Below, piece after piece: positions 17,177-26,029 of a stretch of DNA of 64,000 nucleotides. The position numbers and the translations under genes are program-made. The first letter of the stretch is position 1. Each line of letters opens with the position of its first letter. Source of the DNA: CALBPI01 sp038521865 (GTDB taxonomy: Bacteria; Pseudomonadota; Gammaproteobacteria; Steroidobacterales; Woeseiaceae); NCBI GenBank assembly GCA_038521865.1, contig JBCBKO010000006.1, positions 62,001 to 126,000 of the forward strand, read 5' to 3'. Below the pieces are notes generated by a model that was given only the letters and a program-made list of their open reading frames with translations, was not told where the DNA came from and searched no databases.

Positions 17177-18552
17177 GCGTCCACCCGTTTCGGAGTGCCC
17201 ACAAGGCAGATCGTCGCAACCAGCATGGGCAATAACCGCTCCATCCAATCGCCAGGCGAGTCAGGTTGCGCATGCAGCAACACGGTCAGAGAAAAACCGG
17301 TGAGCATCGATGCGAGCGTGCGCAAAGCACCTGGCTCGCGACCGACCAGGCGAACGACTAAAACAGGCCCAAGCGCAGATCCGACCGCATGCCATGCGAA
17401 TAGCACTCGAGAGAAGATGTCTTGCGGCAAGTACAGCGCCAGCGCTACCGCCGCGATGCAGACCACCAACACTACAACCCGCGCGGTCGTTGGTGAGCGG
17501 GTCGCATCGGCGGCATCTCCCTGCCAGTCGTAGGCAAGCGAGCCCGCGACAGTCAGCAACTGGCTATCGGCCGTCGACATGATCGCAGCGAGCACCGCGG
17601 CAAGCACGAGACCAGCCGCGATCGGAGGTAGCACGCTGCTCGCAGCCGCAAACAAGACCGCCTCTCCATCCCCGAGTACGATACCCGCCTCGCGCGCGGC
17701 AATTCCCAAGGTCAGCATGCCGCTGTACACGAGAATAGCCCAGAGCAAAGCGACAGCGCGTCCCTTGCGTAATTCGGTGTTATCCGCCAGTGCCATGAAG
17801 CGACTGACGACATGAGGCTGTCCGGGGTAGCCAAGACCAATACCCAGAGTGCCCAGAGCAAAACCGATCGCCGCTGGCATGCTTGCGTGCACCAGCGCAG
17901 GTGGCGGCGGTTGACTATCGCTAACGCCCGCGCCGAGCACCAACAGCGGCAACACCACCGCGACGAAAACCATCAGCATTGCTTGCAAGGCATCGGTGAC
18001 ACTCACGGCCCAGAAACCACCGATCATCGTGTAAATCGCGACGACGGCAGCACCCGCGATAATCGACTGTTGCGTTGACCAACCGAAATTCTCTTCAAAC
18101 GCTTTTCCAGCACCATCGAACTGCGCTGCGATGTAGAAAGCGAAACAAAACACGATGATCAGACTGGCTACCCGCATCAGCGGAACACGCGCACGTCCCA
18201 GGGACAACGGCGCGATCACAGATGTCAGTGTCAGCGCGCCCTCTTTGCGCGCCAATCGATGCAGGCGCGGCGCAACCCAAGTCCAATTAAGCAGAAATCC
18301 GCCCAGCGTTGCGGGCAGCAACCAGAGTGACTGCACACCCCAAAGATAGGCGCTGCCACTGACGCCGAGTAGCGTCCATGCCGATGACGAGCTCGCGCTT
18401 GCCGATAGTCCTGCAATCCAGCCGCCCATGCGGCCTCCCGCAAGCAGGAAGTCACGAGTGTCCTGGTTACGACCGGAAGCCCAGACGCCCAGGCCCAGCA
18501 GCAGCAGGTTGTAGGCGGCGAGCGTGGCCAGTACGGTGGCATCGCGCGTCAT
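17173..18552 (-). CDS. Sodium:solute symporter (SSS family)
   Basis: Integral membrane carrier of 459 residues with about 12-13 hydrophobic segments in the PutP/PanF fold. Family features include GRMGGWIAGLSASASSSSAWTL near TM2-3, the TMIGGFWAVSVTDALQ segment, GLGYPGQPHVVSRFMA and IMSTADSQLLTVAGSLAYD near TM9. The ATG at 18552 is preferred, since starts further upstream would run into the divergent 5-oxoprolinase gene. It leads the operon with two GTPase genes. The substrate is not readable from sequence; the neighbouring 5-oxoprolinase makes an amino acid or lactam plausible. Confidence 0.88.
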   Translation of the reverse strand: MTRDATVLATLAAYNLLLLGLGVWASGRNQDTRDFLLAGGRMGGWIAGLSASASSSSAWTLLGVSGSAYLWGVQSLWLLPATLGGFLLNWTWVAPRLHRLARKEGALTLTSVIAPLSLGRARVPLMRVASLIIVFCFAFYIAAQFDGAGKAFEENFGWSTQQSIIAGAAVVAIYTMIGGFWAVSVTDALQAMLMVFVAVVLPLLVLGAGVSDSQPPPPALVHASMPAAIGFALGTLGIGLGYPGQPHVVSRFMALADNTELRKGRAVALLWAILVYSGMLTLGIAAREAGIVLGDGEAVLFAAASSVLPPIAAGLVLAAVLAAIMSTADSQLLTVAGSLAYDWQGDAADATRSPTTARVVVLVVCIAAVALALYLPQDIFSRVLFAWHAVGSALGPVLVVRLVGREPGALRTLASMLTGFSLTVLLHAQPDSPGDWMERLLPMLVATICLVGTPKRVDA

Positions 18553-18571
18553 TGCGCTATGGTAGCGGATC

Positions 18572-21500
18572 ATGTCTGAAGATAGCGATAACTCACCGGG
18601 CTGGCGATTCTGGATTGATCGCGGTGGCACATTCACCGACGTTATCGCCCGTGCTCCCGACGGTACCGAACACGTACAAAAGCTGCGCTCTTGTGCGCCA
18701 TCGCTCTATGCCGATGCGGCGGTCGAGGCGATTCGGCAGATTCTCGCGAACTCGACCGTCGACACACGTTATGTCCAGAGCATTCGCATTGGGACAACGG
18801 TCGCAACCAACGCGCTGCTTGAGGCGAGCGCGCCACCCGTCGCCCTGCTGGTTACAGAGGGCTTCTCTGATCTGTTGCAGATCGCCGATCAACGGCGGCG
18901 CCAGTTATTCGGGCTCCAACTTGTTCCGCGAGAAATTCCCATTGCGAAAATACTCACAACACGCGCGCGTGTGCAGGCCGACGGCAGAGAGTTATCGAGT
19001 CACAATCTCGAAGCGTTGGAGCAAGCGTTTACCGAGCTTGCCGAGGATCGTATCGAACATCTTGCCATCAGCCTCTTGCACAATTGGCAACATCCGTCGC
19101 ACGAGGAGATCGCCCTTGACCTTGCGAGAAGCGTTGGTATCAAGCACATCACCTGCAGTCATCAAACCGCCCCGATTCGCGGCTACCTCGCGCGGACCGA
19201 AACCACGCTGGTCGATACCTGGCTGACGCCGGTGCTCCATGACTACCTCAGTCAATTCAAGAACGCACTGGGAGACATTGCTGACGTTGAGCGTATTGCA
19301 TTCATGCAAAGCCACGGCGGCCTCGCGTCAGCTGCGACTGTGCGCGGAAAAGATGCCGTGCTATCCGGCCCCGCCGGAGGTCTGATCGCATTGGCGGAAG
19401 GCGCGAAGGCGGTCGACCTTTCTGCCGTGATCGGCATGGATATGGGCGGCACGTCGACGGATATCTGCCATTGGCGCGGCACGTTTGAACAACAGACCGA
19501 TAATGAGATCGGCGGGTATCGGTTGCACACGCCGATGCTGCGACTCGACACGATCGCGAGCGGTGGTGGTTCGCTATTGTCTTGCGCTGATGGACGACTG
19601 CAAGTGGGGCCCGGCTCGGCTGGCGCATCACCCGGACCAGCTGCCTACGGCATGCAAGGTCCGGCAACGCTGACCGACGCAAACGTGGTGCTCGGTCGGC
19701 TACCGCCGGAATTTTTGCCAACCGTTTTCGGTGAACACGGCGACCTTCCACTCCAAACATCTGCAGCCCAAGCGGCGATCGACGCGTTGCGTTTGGAAAA
19801 CGCCGCCTTGCTCGGTGATGCCTCTCTCGAGACGCTTGCGGAAGGCTGGCTGCGGATCGCGGTCGAACAAGTCGCAAACGCGGGGCGCCAGCTAACCTTA
19901 AAGCACGGTAGTGATCCGCGGCAATTCGCGCTCGCAGCGTTCGGTGGCGCCGCAGGGCAAATCGCCTGCGCCGTAGCTGATGCGCTCAATGTGAGCACCA
20001 TCTGGTTACACCCACGTGCCGGTGTCCTGAGCGCGCTGGGCATCGGCATTGCCGAACGCAAAACGTTGCGAGAGATTTCGATTGAGGCGCCCTTGCACGA
20101 GTGCTGGAACCGAATCGAAGCCGAGCGACAAGTGCAGGCTCGCACACTTGCGACAGACGCGCGATTGGAGACGACGGCGCTGATCGCCATCGCCGGCACC
20201 GACGGCAGTCTTGAAATCCCTTGGGGAGACATCGATTCGCTGCGGACGCTGTTTAAGCAACATCACCAACAACGATATGGGGTCGAACCCGAAGGCGAGC
20301 TCACACTCGTTGGCGTGCGCTATTGCGTAGCTATCAGCACGCACGACGATGTGCCAATCGAGACCTGGCCAAGCGCAACCGCGCTCGGCGAGTCCACACT
20401 GTGGTTGCAGGGAAAACCCCATCGAGTGCCCGTCTTGCCACCTGCCGCGATCGGCGAAACACCAATAGCCGGTCCATTCATCATGGTGTCCGATCACACC
20501 ACCCTGGTCGTCGAACCTGGCTGGTCCGCTACTCGAAATGCCTCCAATCATCTGCTGTTGCATCGAACAGGACGGGCGGGCGTTGTTGCACCCAAATACA
20601 AAGCAGTCGACCCCGCGCTACTCGAGGTCTTCAACCGTCGCTTTACGCTCGTCGCCGAGCACATGGGGCATGTTCTGGAGCGCACGGCGCAGTCGGTGAA
20701 CATTCGCGAGCGGCTCGACTACTCCTGTGCACTGTTCGATGCAAACGCAAACCTCATCGCCAACGCACCGCACATGCCCGTGCACTTAGGTTCGATGGGC
20801 AGCAGCGTGCAACACGTCTTGGAGCGCGTGCCATCGCTAAAGGACGGTGATGTGTATCTCGTCAATAGTCCGTACGCCGGAGGCACGCATTTGCCAGATA
20901 TCACGGCAGTGCGACCCTGGTTCGACCAGCAAGGTGATGTGCGTTTCTTTGTTGCGAGCCGGGCACATCACGCCGATGTGGGCGGACTAACCCCCGGCTC
21001 GATGCCCGCCAACAGCACAACCATCGATCAAGAGGGGGTTCTGCTCGACTGCTTCCAGTTGGTCGCAGATGGTGTGATACGCGAGGCGGAGCTGAGGTCT
21101 TTGCTTTCAGACGCCGCATACCCGGCGCGAAACCCCGAGCGTAATGTCAGCGACCTTAAAGCGCAGCTCGCCGCTTTGCAGGAGGGTTGCGGCCAGATCG
21201 ACAGACTTGTGAAATCATTTGGCGAGGCGACGGTCGACCGATACATGCACCTCGTATTTGAGAACGCACGCAAGACCATAGCCGATGTGATCGCGAAGCT
21301 ACCGAATGGCGAGGCAAGCGTTGTGCTTGACGATCAAAGCCAGGTAACCGTCGCGTTGGTCGTTCGGGACCAGCGACTGACCGTCGACTTCACGGGCACC
21401 AGCGCTCAGCACCCAGGAAACTTTAACGCGCCATCGGCGGTGACGCGCGCGGCTGTGTTGTACTTCCTCCGAGTACTTGCGGCGCGGGATATCCCGCTGA

Positions 21501-22129
21501 ACGACGGTTGCCTCGCGGACGTTGAGATCATCGTTCCACAACGCTCAATGCTCGACCCCGCCTCACCCGCTGCAGTGGTCGCGGGAAACGTCGAAACCTC
21601 CCAGGCCGTGACCAACGCACTATTCGCGGCGTCGGGTCGACTCGCGCACGGGCAAGGCACCATGAATAACCTCACATTTGGAAACGAAAGGGTCCAATAC
21701 TACGAGACGATTGCGGGTGGCAGCGGCGCGGGAGCCGGTTTCCCGGGCGCCAGCGGGGTGCAGACACACATGACAAACTCGCGCACAACCGATCCCGAAA
21801 TTTTGGAGACACGACTACCGGTGCGTCTGCTGCAATTCGAGTTGCGACGAGGCAGCGGTGGCGCAGGCCGGTGGGTTGGCGGCGATGGCATTGTGCGACG
21901 TCTCGAAATGCTCGAACCTGTCCGGGCGACGATACTCAGTGGCAACCGCCGTCAAACGCCTTCGGGCATCAAGGGGGGCGACAACGGCGCAGCTGGCATC
22001 AATCGAATCCGCCGCGCCGATGGCGCTCTGGAAACACTGCCCGGGGTAGCGAGCGCCGAATTAGACGCTGGCGATGTCTTCGAAATTCTAACACCAGGCG
22101 GCGGTGGTTTCGGCAAACCCGGGGACTAG
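18572..22129 (+). CDS. Fused 5-oxoprolinase/hydantoinase (HyuA-HyuB type)
   Basis: Single chain of 1185 residues with the architecture of eukaryotic OPLAH: an N-terminal ATP-binding HyuA half (IDRGGTFTDV, residues 15-24; MDMGGTSTDICHW; GGGSLL) and a HyuB half from about residue 670 (ERLDYSCALFD, LGSMGSSV, SPYAGGTHLPDI, a terminal GGGGFGKPG). The family hydrolyses 5-oxo-L-proline or hydantoins with ATP. Only 19 bases separate its ATG from that of the divergent symporter, so promoters lie inside the partner's coding DNA. It meets the tail-sheath-like gene in a 4-base 3' overlap. Confidence 0.93.
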   Translation: MSEDSDNSPGWRFWIDRGGTFTDVIARAPDGTEHVQKLRSCAPSLYADAAVEAIRQILANSTVDTRYVQSIRIGTTVATNALLEASAPPVALLVTEGFSDLLQIADQRRRQLFGLQLVPREIPIAKILTTRARVQADGRELSSHNLEALEQAFTELAEDRIEHLAISLLHNWQHPSHEEIALDLARSVGIKHITCSHQTAPIRGYLARTETTLVDTWLTPVLHDYLSQFKNALGDIADVERIAFMQSHGGLASAATVRGKDAVLSGPAGGLIALAEGAKAVDLSAVIGMDMGGTSTDICHWRGTFEQQTDNEIGGYRLHTPMLRLDTIASGGGSLLSCADGRLQVGPGSAGASPGPAAYGMQGPATLTDANVVLGRLPPEFLPTVFGEHGDLPLQTSAAQAAIDALRLENAALLGDASLETLAEGWLRIAVEQVANAGRQLTLKHGSDPRQFALAAFGGAAGQIACAVADALNVSTIWLHPRAGVLSALGIGIAERKTLREISIEAPLHECWNRIEAERQVQARTLATDARLETTALIAIAGTDGSLEIPWGDIDSLRTLFKQHHQQRYGVEPEGELTLVGVRYCVAISTHDDVPIETWPSATALGESTLWLQGKPHRVPVLPPAAIGETPIAGPFIMVSDHTTLVVEPGWSATRNASNHLLLHRTGRAGVVAPKYKAVDPALLEVFNRRFTLVAEHMGHVLERTAQSVNIRERLDYSCALFDANANLIANAPHMPVHLGSMGSSVQHVLERVPSLKDGDVYLVNSPYAGGTHLPDITAVRPWFDQQGDVRFFVASRAHHADVGGLTPGSMPANSTTIDQEGVLLDCFQLVADGVIREAELRSLLSDAAYPARNPERNVSDLKAQLAALQEGCGQIDRLVKSFGEATVDRYMHLVFENARKTIADVIAKLPNGEASVVLDDQSQVTVALVVRDQRLTVDFTGTSAQHPGNFNAPSAVTRAAVLYFLRVLAARDIPLNDGCLADVEIIVPQRSMLDPASPAAVVAGNVETSQAVTNALFAASGRLAHGQGTMNNLTFGNERVQYYETIAGGSGAGAGFPGASGVQTHMTNSRTTDPEILETRLPVRLLQFELRRGSGGAGRWVGGDGIVRRLEMLEPVRATILSGNRRQTPSGIKGGDNGAAGINRIRRADGALETLPGVASAELDAGDVFEILTPGGGGFGKPGD

Positions 22130-23664
22130 AGCGTCGCAGACGCCTGATGCAGCGCGGTGCGCGTCGCACGTGTGCCATTCGGTTGCAGCAGCAAGCTATA
22201 CATCACGGGCTGCAACGCACCTTTCGGCTGAAAGCCCACGAGCACCCGGACGGTATGCTCCGTATCGCTCAAATTGGCATTCGTTGCCGCGTCACACTGG
22301 ACCCACCAACCATCGGATACCGCACTGCCGACAAACGCCCCCTGCTCCGCTAACGCTCGCAAAAACTCTGCAATCTGAGTACGAAGTGCGCTCCAAACCT
22401 GTTCATCCGGCTCGGAGAAAACGGCCCAGCGCGTCCCTCGATCAATCTGGCCGAGAATAAATTTAGTCAGTCGCTGTTGCGGCAACGAACCCTGCGCACG
22501 ATCGAGTGTGTTTGCAGAGGTCACGAGCCCCGGGAACAACAACCGACCCTGCATACCAGGGATCAGAGGGTTTACGCCGCCTCGCAGGAGCGCCAATGCG
22601 TCGTCCGGCTGCAATTCGTAGGCAGGCTGCCAGTCGCGATGCAACGCCGCGGAGTTTTGTCGAATATCGTCAGACAGTGCGTGGTAGACATGATGTCGAT
22701 CATCCTGTCGACACAACAAACCCATCAGGGCGCCGGCTGCCGGCTCGCTACTGGCGTCAGTCGACTCTCTATCGATTACGGGGGGAAAGTAGGTCATGCA
22801 ATGCGGGCTGGATACGGGCCTTAGACGCCGCCATCCGAGCAGGCTGGCCGCATCCCGACAATCGTCCGGCGGATCGACAACGAAAATGGCATTGCGCGTC
22901 GCGCAATAACGCTCTGCTGCCACGATAAACGCAGCGCCCGCTGCAGGCCGACCAGGTGCACCGCAGGCATAGAGAAAATCAAATCGCTCAACGTCATCAA
23001 GGCTAAACAGACCGGTCGTATGGCGTTCGCTGCCAACGAGATCGTAGTCAGTGAGATGATCGCCGTCACTTCCCAAATCCGACATGTCCACATAGCCAAT
23101 GGCATTGGTTATGAAGTCAACAGCCGATGGCTTTGGTCGCGCTTCGGGTGGTGAACGCGGCGGTGCCAGCAATCGCGACTGCTCCAAGGCATGCACCGCA
23201 AACCGGGAGTCACCCTCGGAGCACGAGATATCCGAAAAGAACTCCTGATCGACTATCTGACCGCTACGAGCATCCAGACGCTGAACCGTCAAATTGAATC
23301 GCGTGTCGCTACTGACTCCATCCACATCGACCGACGCGCGAAGGCGTTCCGTCGAGCCAGGATTGCGCGCTGTCAGTTTCCAAGCATTGAGGGCTGTCGG
23401 AAGCTCCAGCGTACCACCACGCGCGTTGGCCGCGACCCGCACGACGATGGCAGACCGGCCGCCGTGCTGGAAGAACTGTCGAACGGACATTGACAGTGTG
23501 CTTTGTTCCCACGGCTCACCGAAATGACGCTCAAAGTCGGCAAAGCTCGTTATCGGGACGGGGCGCTGCAACGGACCGGATCGGGCGCGCCCTAGGAACA
23601 CCGCGATGGTTTTCTGTCGAGGGTCGAGTGCCTCTCCGCGAGTCGGTGCGGAATTGACGGTCAT
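22126..23664 (-). CDS. Orphan contractile tail-sheath-like protein
   Basis: This 512-residue protein resembles the sheath of contractile phage tails and extracellular injection systems. The N-terminal part has the sheath pattern FLGRARSGPLQRP, ITSFADFERHFG, VRQFFQHGGRSAIVVRV; the C-terminal part has KFILGQIDRGTRWAVF, an EPDEQVW segment, VQCDAATN and RVLVGFQP, the usual sheath C-terminal domain. The middle domain is divergent. The ATG at 23664 is preferred; an in-frame ATG at 23769 would share CATG with the start of the divergent PLP-enzyme gene. No tube, baseplate, spike or ATPase gene is nearby. Role unknown. Confidence 0.8.
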   Translation of the reverse strand: MTVNSAPTRGEALDPRQKTIAVFLGRARSGPLQRPVPITSFADFERHFGEPWEQSTLSMSVRQFFQHGGRSAIVVRVAANARGGTLELPTALNAWKLTARNPGSTERLRASVDVDGVSSDTRFNLTVQRLDARSGQIVDQEFFSDISCSEGDSRFAVHALEQSRLLAPPRSPPEARPKPSAVDFITNAIGYVDMSDLGSDGDHLTDYDLVGSERHTTGLFSLDDVERFDFLYACGAPGRPAAGAAFIVAAERYCATRNAIFVVDPPDDCRDAASLLGWRRLRPVSSPHCMTYFPPVIDRESTDASSEPAAGALMGLLCRQDDRHHVYHALSDDIRQNSAALHRDWQPAYELQPDDALALLRGGVNPLIPGMQGRLLFPGLVTSANTLDRAQGSLPQQRLTKFILGQIDRGTRWAVFSEPDEQVWSALRTQIAEFLRALAEQGAFVGSAVSDGWWVQCDAATNANLSDTEHTVRVLVGFQPKGALQPVMYSLLLQPNGTRATRTALHQASATL

Positions 23665-23767
23665 GCCCGGGTCAGAATGCTGCAGCAATTCTTGCTCCTG
23701 TCGCTCTTCGCTTCCTGTCGTGTGCGACTGGTATCCTTCGGAATTATACCCTACTGCGGGCACAAAC

Positions 23768-24799
23768 ATGGTGACAGGATTCAGCTATCTCGGTGCGCGG
23801 TTTCCAAGGATCGCAGCACGACTGCCAAGGCTACCACTTGGCCAGTTTCCCACCCCTTTAGAGGCGCTTGATGCCGAAGCAAGACTTTGGATCAAGCGTG
23901 ATGACCAGACGCACGCACTGTATGGCGGAAACAAGATTCGCAAGCTCGAGTACCTGCTCGCCGATGCACGTGGTCGAGGGATTCAACAGGTCGTCACATT
24001 CGGTGGTGTCGGCTCCAATCACGCGCTGGCGACGGCCTTGCACTCTCGTGTGCATGGCCTTGAGTGTCAGTGCTGGCTTATGCAGCAGCGAATGACTTCG
24101 AGTGTTGCCGGCACGCTGCAGCGTCACCAACAGAATCAGACGGACCTTTTCGTATCGCCACGCCAACGTGCAGAGCGCGTCCAGGCCATGCGTACACTTC
24201 GAGACGCCAGGAACGGAGATGTCGCGGTCGTACCACTCGGTGGCACCTCGCCGCTCGGCAGCATTGGCTATGTGAATGCCGCTTTTGAACTCGCCGCGCA
24301 ATGGCGAGACACCCCACCCGAACGTGTGTACGTCGCAGCGGGCACGATGGGAACGGCTGCTGGACTTGCCGTGGGGTTCGCTTTGCTCAACTGGCCAACC
24401 GAAGTGGTTGCTGTTCGAGTGACTGCGCCTTCACAGTGCAACGACGCCGGGATGCACAAGCTCTGCAGAAAGATCCTGCATCGATTACATCGTTGCGAAT
24501 CGCGCATCGACACGGCGCTAGTGCCTCGTGTCAGCTTACGCACAGAATATCTTGGCGCTGACTACGCCGATCCGACACCCGCGTCCAATGCTGCGGTGAG
24601 CACGGCACGAGAACGGTGGGGATTGCCGCTTGAGACGACCTACACCGGTAAAGCCATGGCCTGCATGTTAGATGAGCTGGATTCACGTAAATCCAATGCG
24701 CCGTGGCTGTACTGGCACACTTATAGTGGACCTGCCGCAACGGCTGGCGAGCTCAATCCCGATTACGAGTCGTTGCTGGCGCTTTGTCGCTCGGCTTGA
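23768..24799 (+). CDS. D-cysteine desulfhydrase / ACC deaminase family PLP enzyme
   Basis: Fold-type II PLP enzyme of 343 residues. IKRDDQT, then YGGNKIRKLEYLL with the Schiff-base Lys56, and FGGVGSNHALATA (phosphate and substrate binding) are family signatures; GTMGTAAGLAVG is the second glycine-rich loop. Members either deaminate 1-aminocyclopropane-1-carboxylate or release sulfide from D-cysteine; the sequence alone does not decide, and D-cysteine desulfhydrase is more common in such bacteria. The ATG at 23768 follows a TATACC element at 23745-23750 that could be its -10 box. Confidence 0.85.
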   Translation: MVTGFSYLGARFPRIAARLPRLPLGQFPTPLEALDAEARLWIKRDDQTHALYGGNKIRKLEYLLADARGRGIQQVVTFGGVGSNHALATALHSRVHGLECQCWLMQQRMTSSVAGTLQRHQQNQTDLFVSPRQRAERVQAMRTLRDARNGDVAVVPLGGTSPLGSIGYVNAAFELAAQWRDTPPERVYVAAGTMGTAAGLAVGFALLNWPTEVVAVRVTAPSQCNDAGMHKLCRKILHRLHRCESRIDTALVPRVSLRTEYLGADYADPTPASNAAVSTARERWGLPLETTYTGKAMACMLDELDSRKSNAPWLYWHTYSGPAATAGELNPDYESLLALCRSA

Positions 24800-24893
24800 C
24801 GGGCGCGCGTTGTGGACGCGACCGGCGAACAGGCTTGAGCTTTCGCTGCGCCTCTGCCAGCACCACCTCCAACCATTCATTGCGCTCACTCAT
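24753..24893 (-). CDS. Small ORF (46 aa) coupled to the L,D-transpeptidase gene
   Basis: A 46-codon frame begins with an ATG that overlaps the L,D-transpeptidase stop as ATGA and has AGG six bases upstream. The N-terminal third is acidic and amphipathic (SERNEWLEVVLAEAQ), the rest strongly basic (KLKPVRRSRPQR). It has no signal peptide or membrane segment, and its last 47 bases run antisense to the end of the PLP-enzyme gene. No family is recognised. The coupling and ribosome binding site are the only evidence. Confidence 0.45.
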   Translation of the reverse strand: MSERNEWLEVVLAEAQRKLKPVRRSRPQRAPVKPSDKAPATTRNRD

Positions 24894-26029
24894 GGCGAAC
24901 CTGCCTCGCTCACGTCGCTTGCTTCCTGCATCAACGCTTCGAGCATCTCGCTAACCTCGGCCCGGCTTGGCGCGTCCTCGGGGAGTTGCGCAATATTGCG
25001 AACGGGCATCGCCGTGTCGGCCACCAACGCCCCAGACTCAAGCTTCATCGGCATCCCGTCAGCACGCTCGATTACCACCGAAACCGCCGCAATCATCGAC
25101 TCATCGAGCTCAGCACCGTGACGCTCCGTCAGATACTCAATCGCTGACGCCAACAGCTGTTCGGTTGACCGCTCATCGTCTTCGAGTATCGGGTAGGCAG
25201 CGATCCACAGCGCATCACCCTCTCGTCCGGCGACGAATGGCTGATTTACGATGGTGACGTCGGTACCGCGGTCTGTCGATGCAAACAGCACCTCGATATC
25301 TTCCGGGTAAAGGCGGACACAGCCGTGGCTTACTCGCATGCCCACCCCGTAAGGCTGATTAGTGCCATGTAGCAGATACCCTGGCATATCCAGTTTGAGC
25401 ACATGTCTGCCCAAGGGGTTATCCGGCCCGGGCGGCACCACCGCAGGCAAGGGATCACCTGCTGCGCGATGCTCTGCCCTGACCGAAGCCGGCACATACC
25501 ACGAAGGATCCGTCGCCTTGTCAATCACGGTCGCCTCACCGGTGGGCGTCGCCCAGCCGACGCGGCCGATTCCAATCGGGTAGGTGGTGAGCACAAATCC
25601 GTCGCCGTCCGCTGCCGGCTCGTGGACATAGAGTCGCTTCGCCGCGATGTTCAATACGATTCCGGTACGCCGGGCATCCGGGAGAATGAAGCGCGTCGGT
25701 AGCAAGACTTCAGTATCAGCGCCCGGCAGCCAGGGATCGACCTCCGGGTTGGCCTGCCGAATCTCGTCATAGCCGAGGTCATAGCTTCGTGCGATGTCGG
25801 AAATCGTGTCCGTGTCGCGAGTACGAAGCACCTGAGTGGTGCCGAAAACCTGCTGCGTCGCATCGGGGTACTGCCAGCGATGCTCTGTGACCGGCTCCGC
25901 CGGCACCTCCGGCCAGGTCGGTGCCAGGTCCGGTACGGGACTGCGGTCCGGCGGCGGTTGCAGCAGGCTGCATCCGGAAATGCTCGCGCAAACCGCGGCG
26001 GCGACTAACTTTGCATGCCAACGGTTCAC
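24890..26029 (-). CDS. L,D-transpeptidase lipoprotein with LysM domain
   Basis: Periplasmic cell-wall enzyme of the YkuD/ErfK family, 379 residues. The signal ends in a lipobox SISGC (Cys20). A LysM-like module spans about 65-112 (DTDTISDIARSY, ANPEVDPWLPG), then the YkuD domain with HGTN and the catalytic SHGCVRL (His235, Cys237). A C-terminal helical region of about 100 residues follows. These enzymes form 3-3 peptidoglycan cross-links or attach lipoproteins. Start is GTG, overlapping the desaturase stop (GTGA). Confidence 0.92.
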   Translation of the reverse strand: MNRWHAKLVAAAVCASISGCSLLQPPPDRSPVPDLAPTWPEVPAEPVTEHRWQYPDATQQVFGTTQVLRTRDTDTISDIARSYDLGYDEIRQANPEVDPWLPGADTEVLLPTRFILPDARRTGIVLNIAAKRLYVHEPAADGDGFVLTTYPIGIGRVGWATPTGEATVIDKATDPSWYVPASVRAEHRAAGDPLPAVVPPGPDNPLGRHVLKLDMPGYLLHGTNQPYGVGMRVSHGCVRLYPEDIEVLFASTDRGTDVTIVNQPFVAGREGDALWIAAYPILEDDERSTEQLLASAIEYLTERHGAELDESMIAAVSVVIERADGMPMKLESGALVADTAMPVRNIAQLPEDAPSRAEVSEMLEALMQEASDVSEAGSP

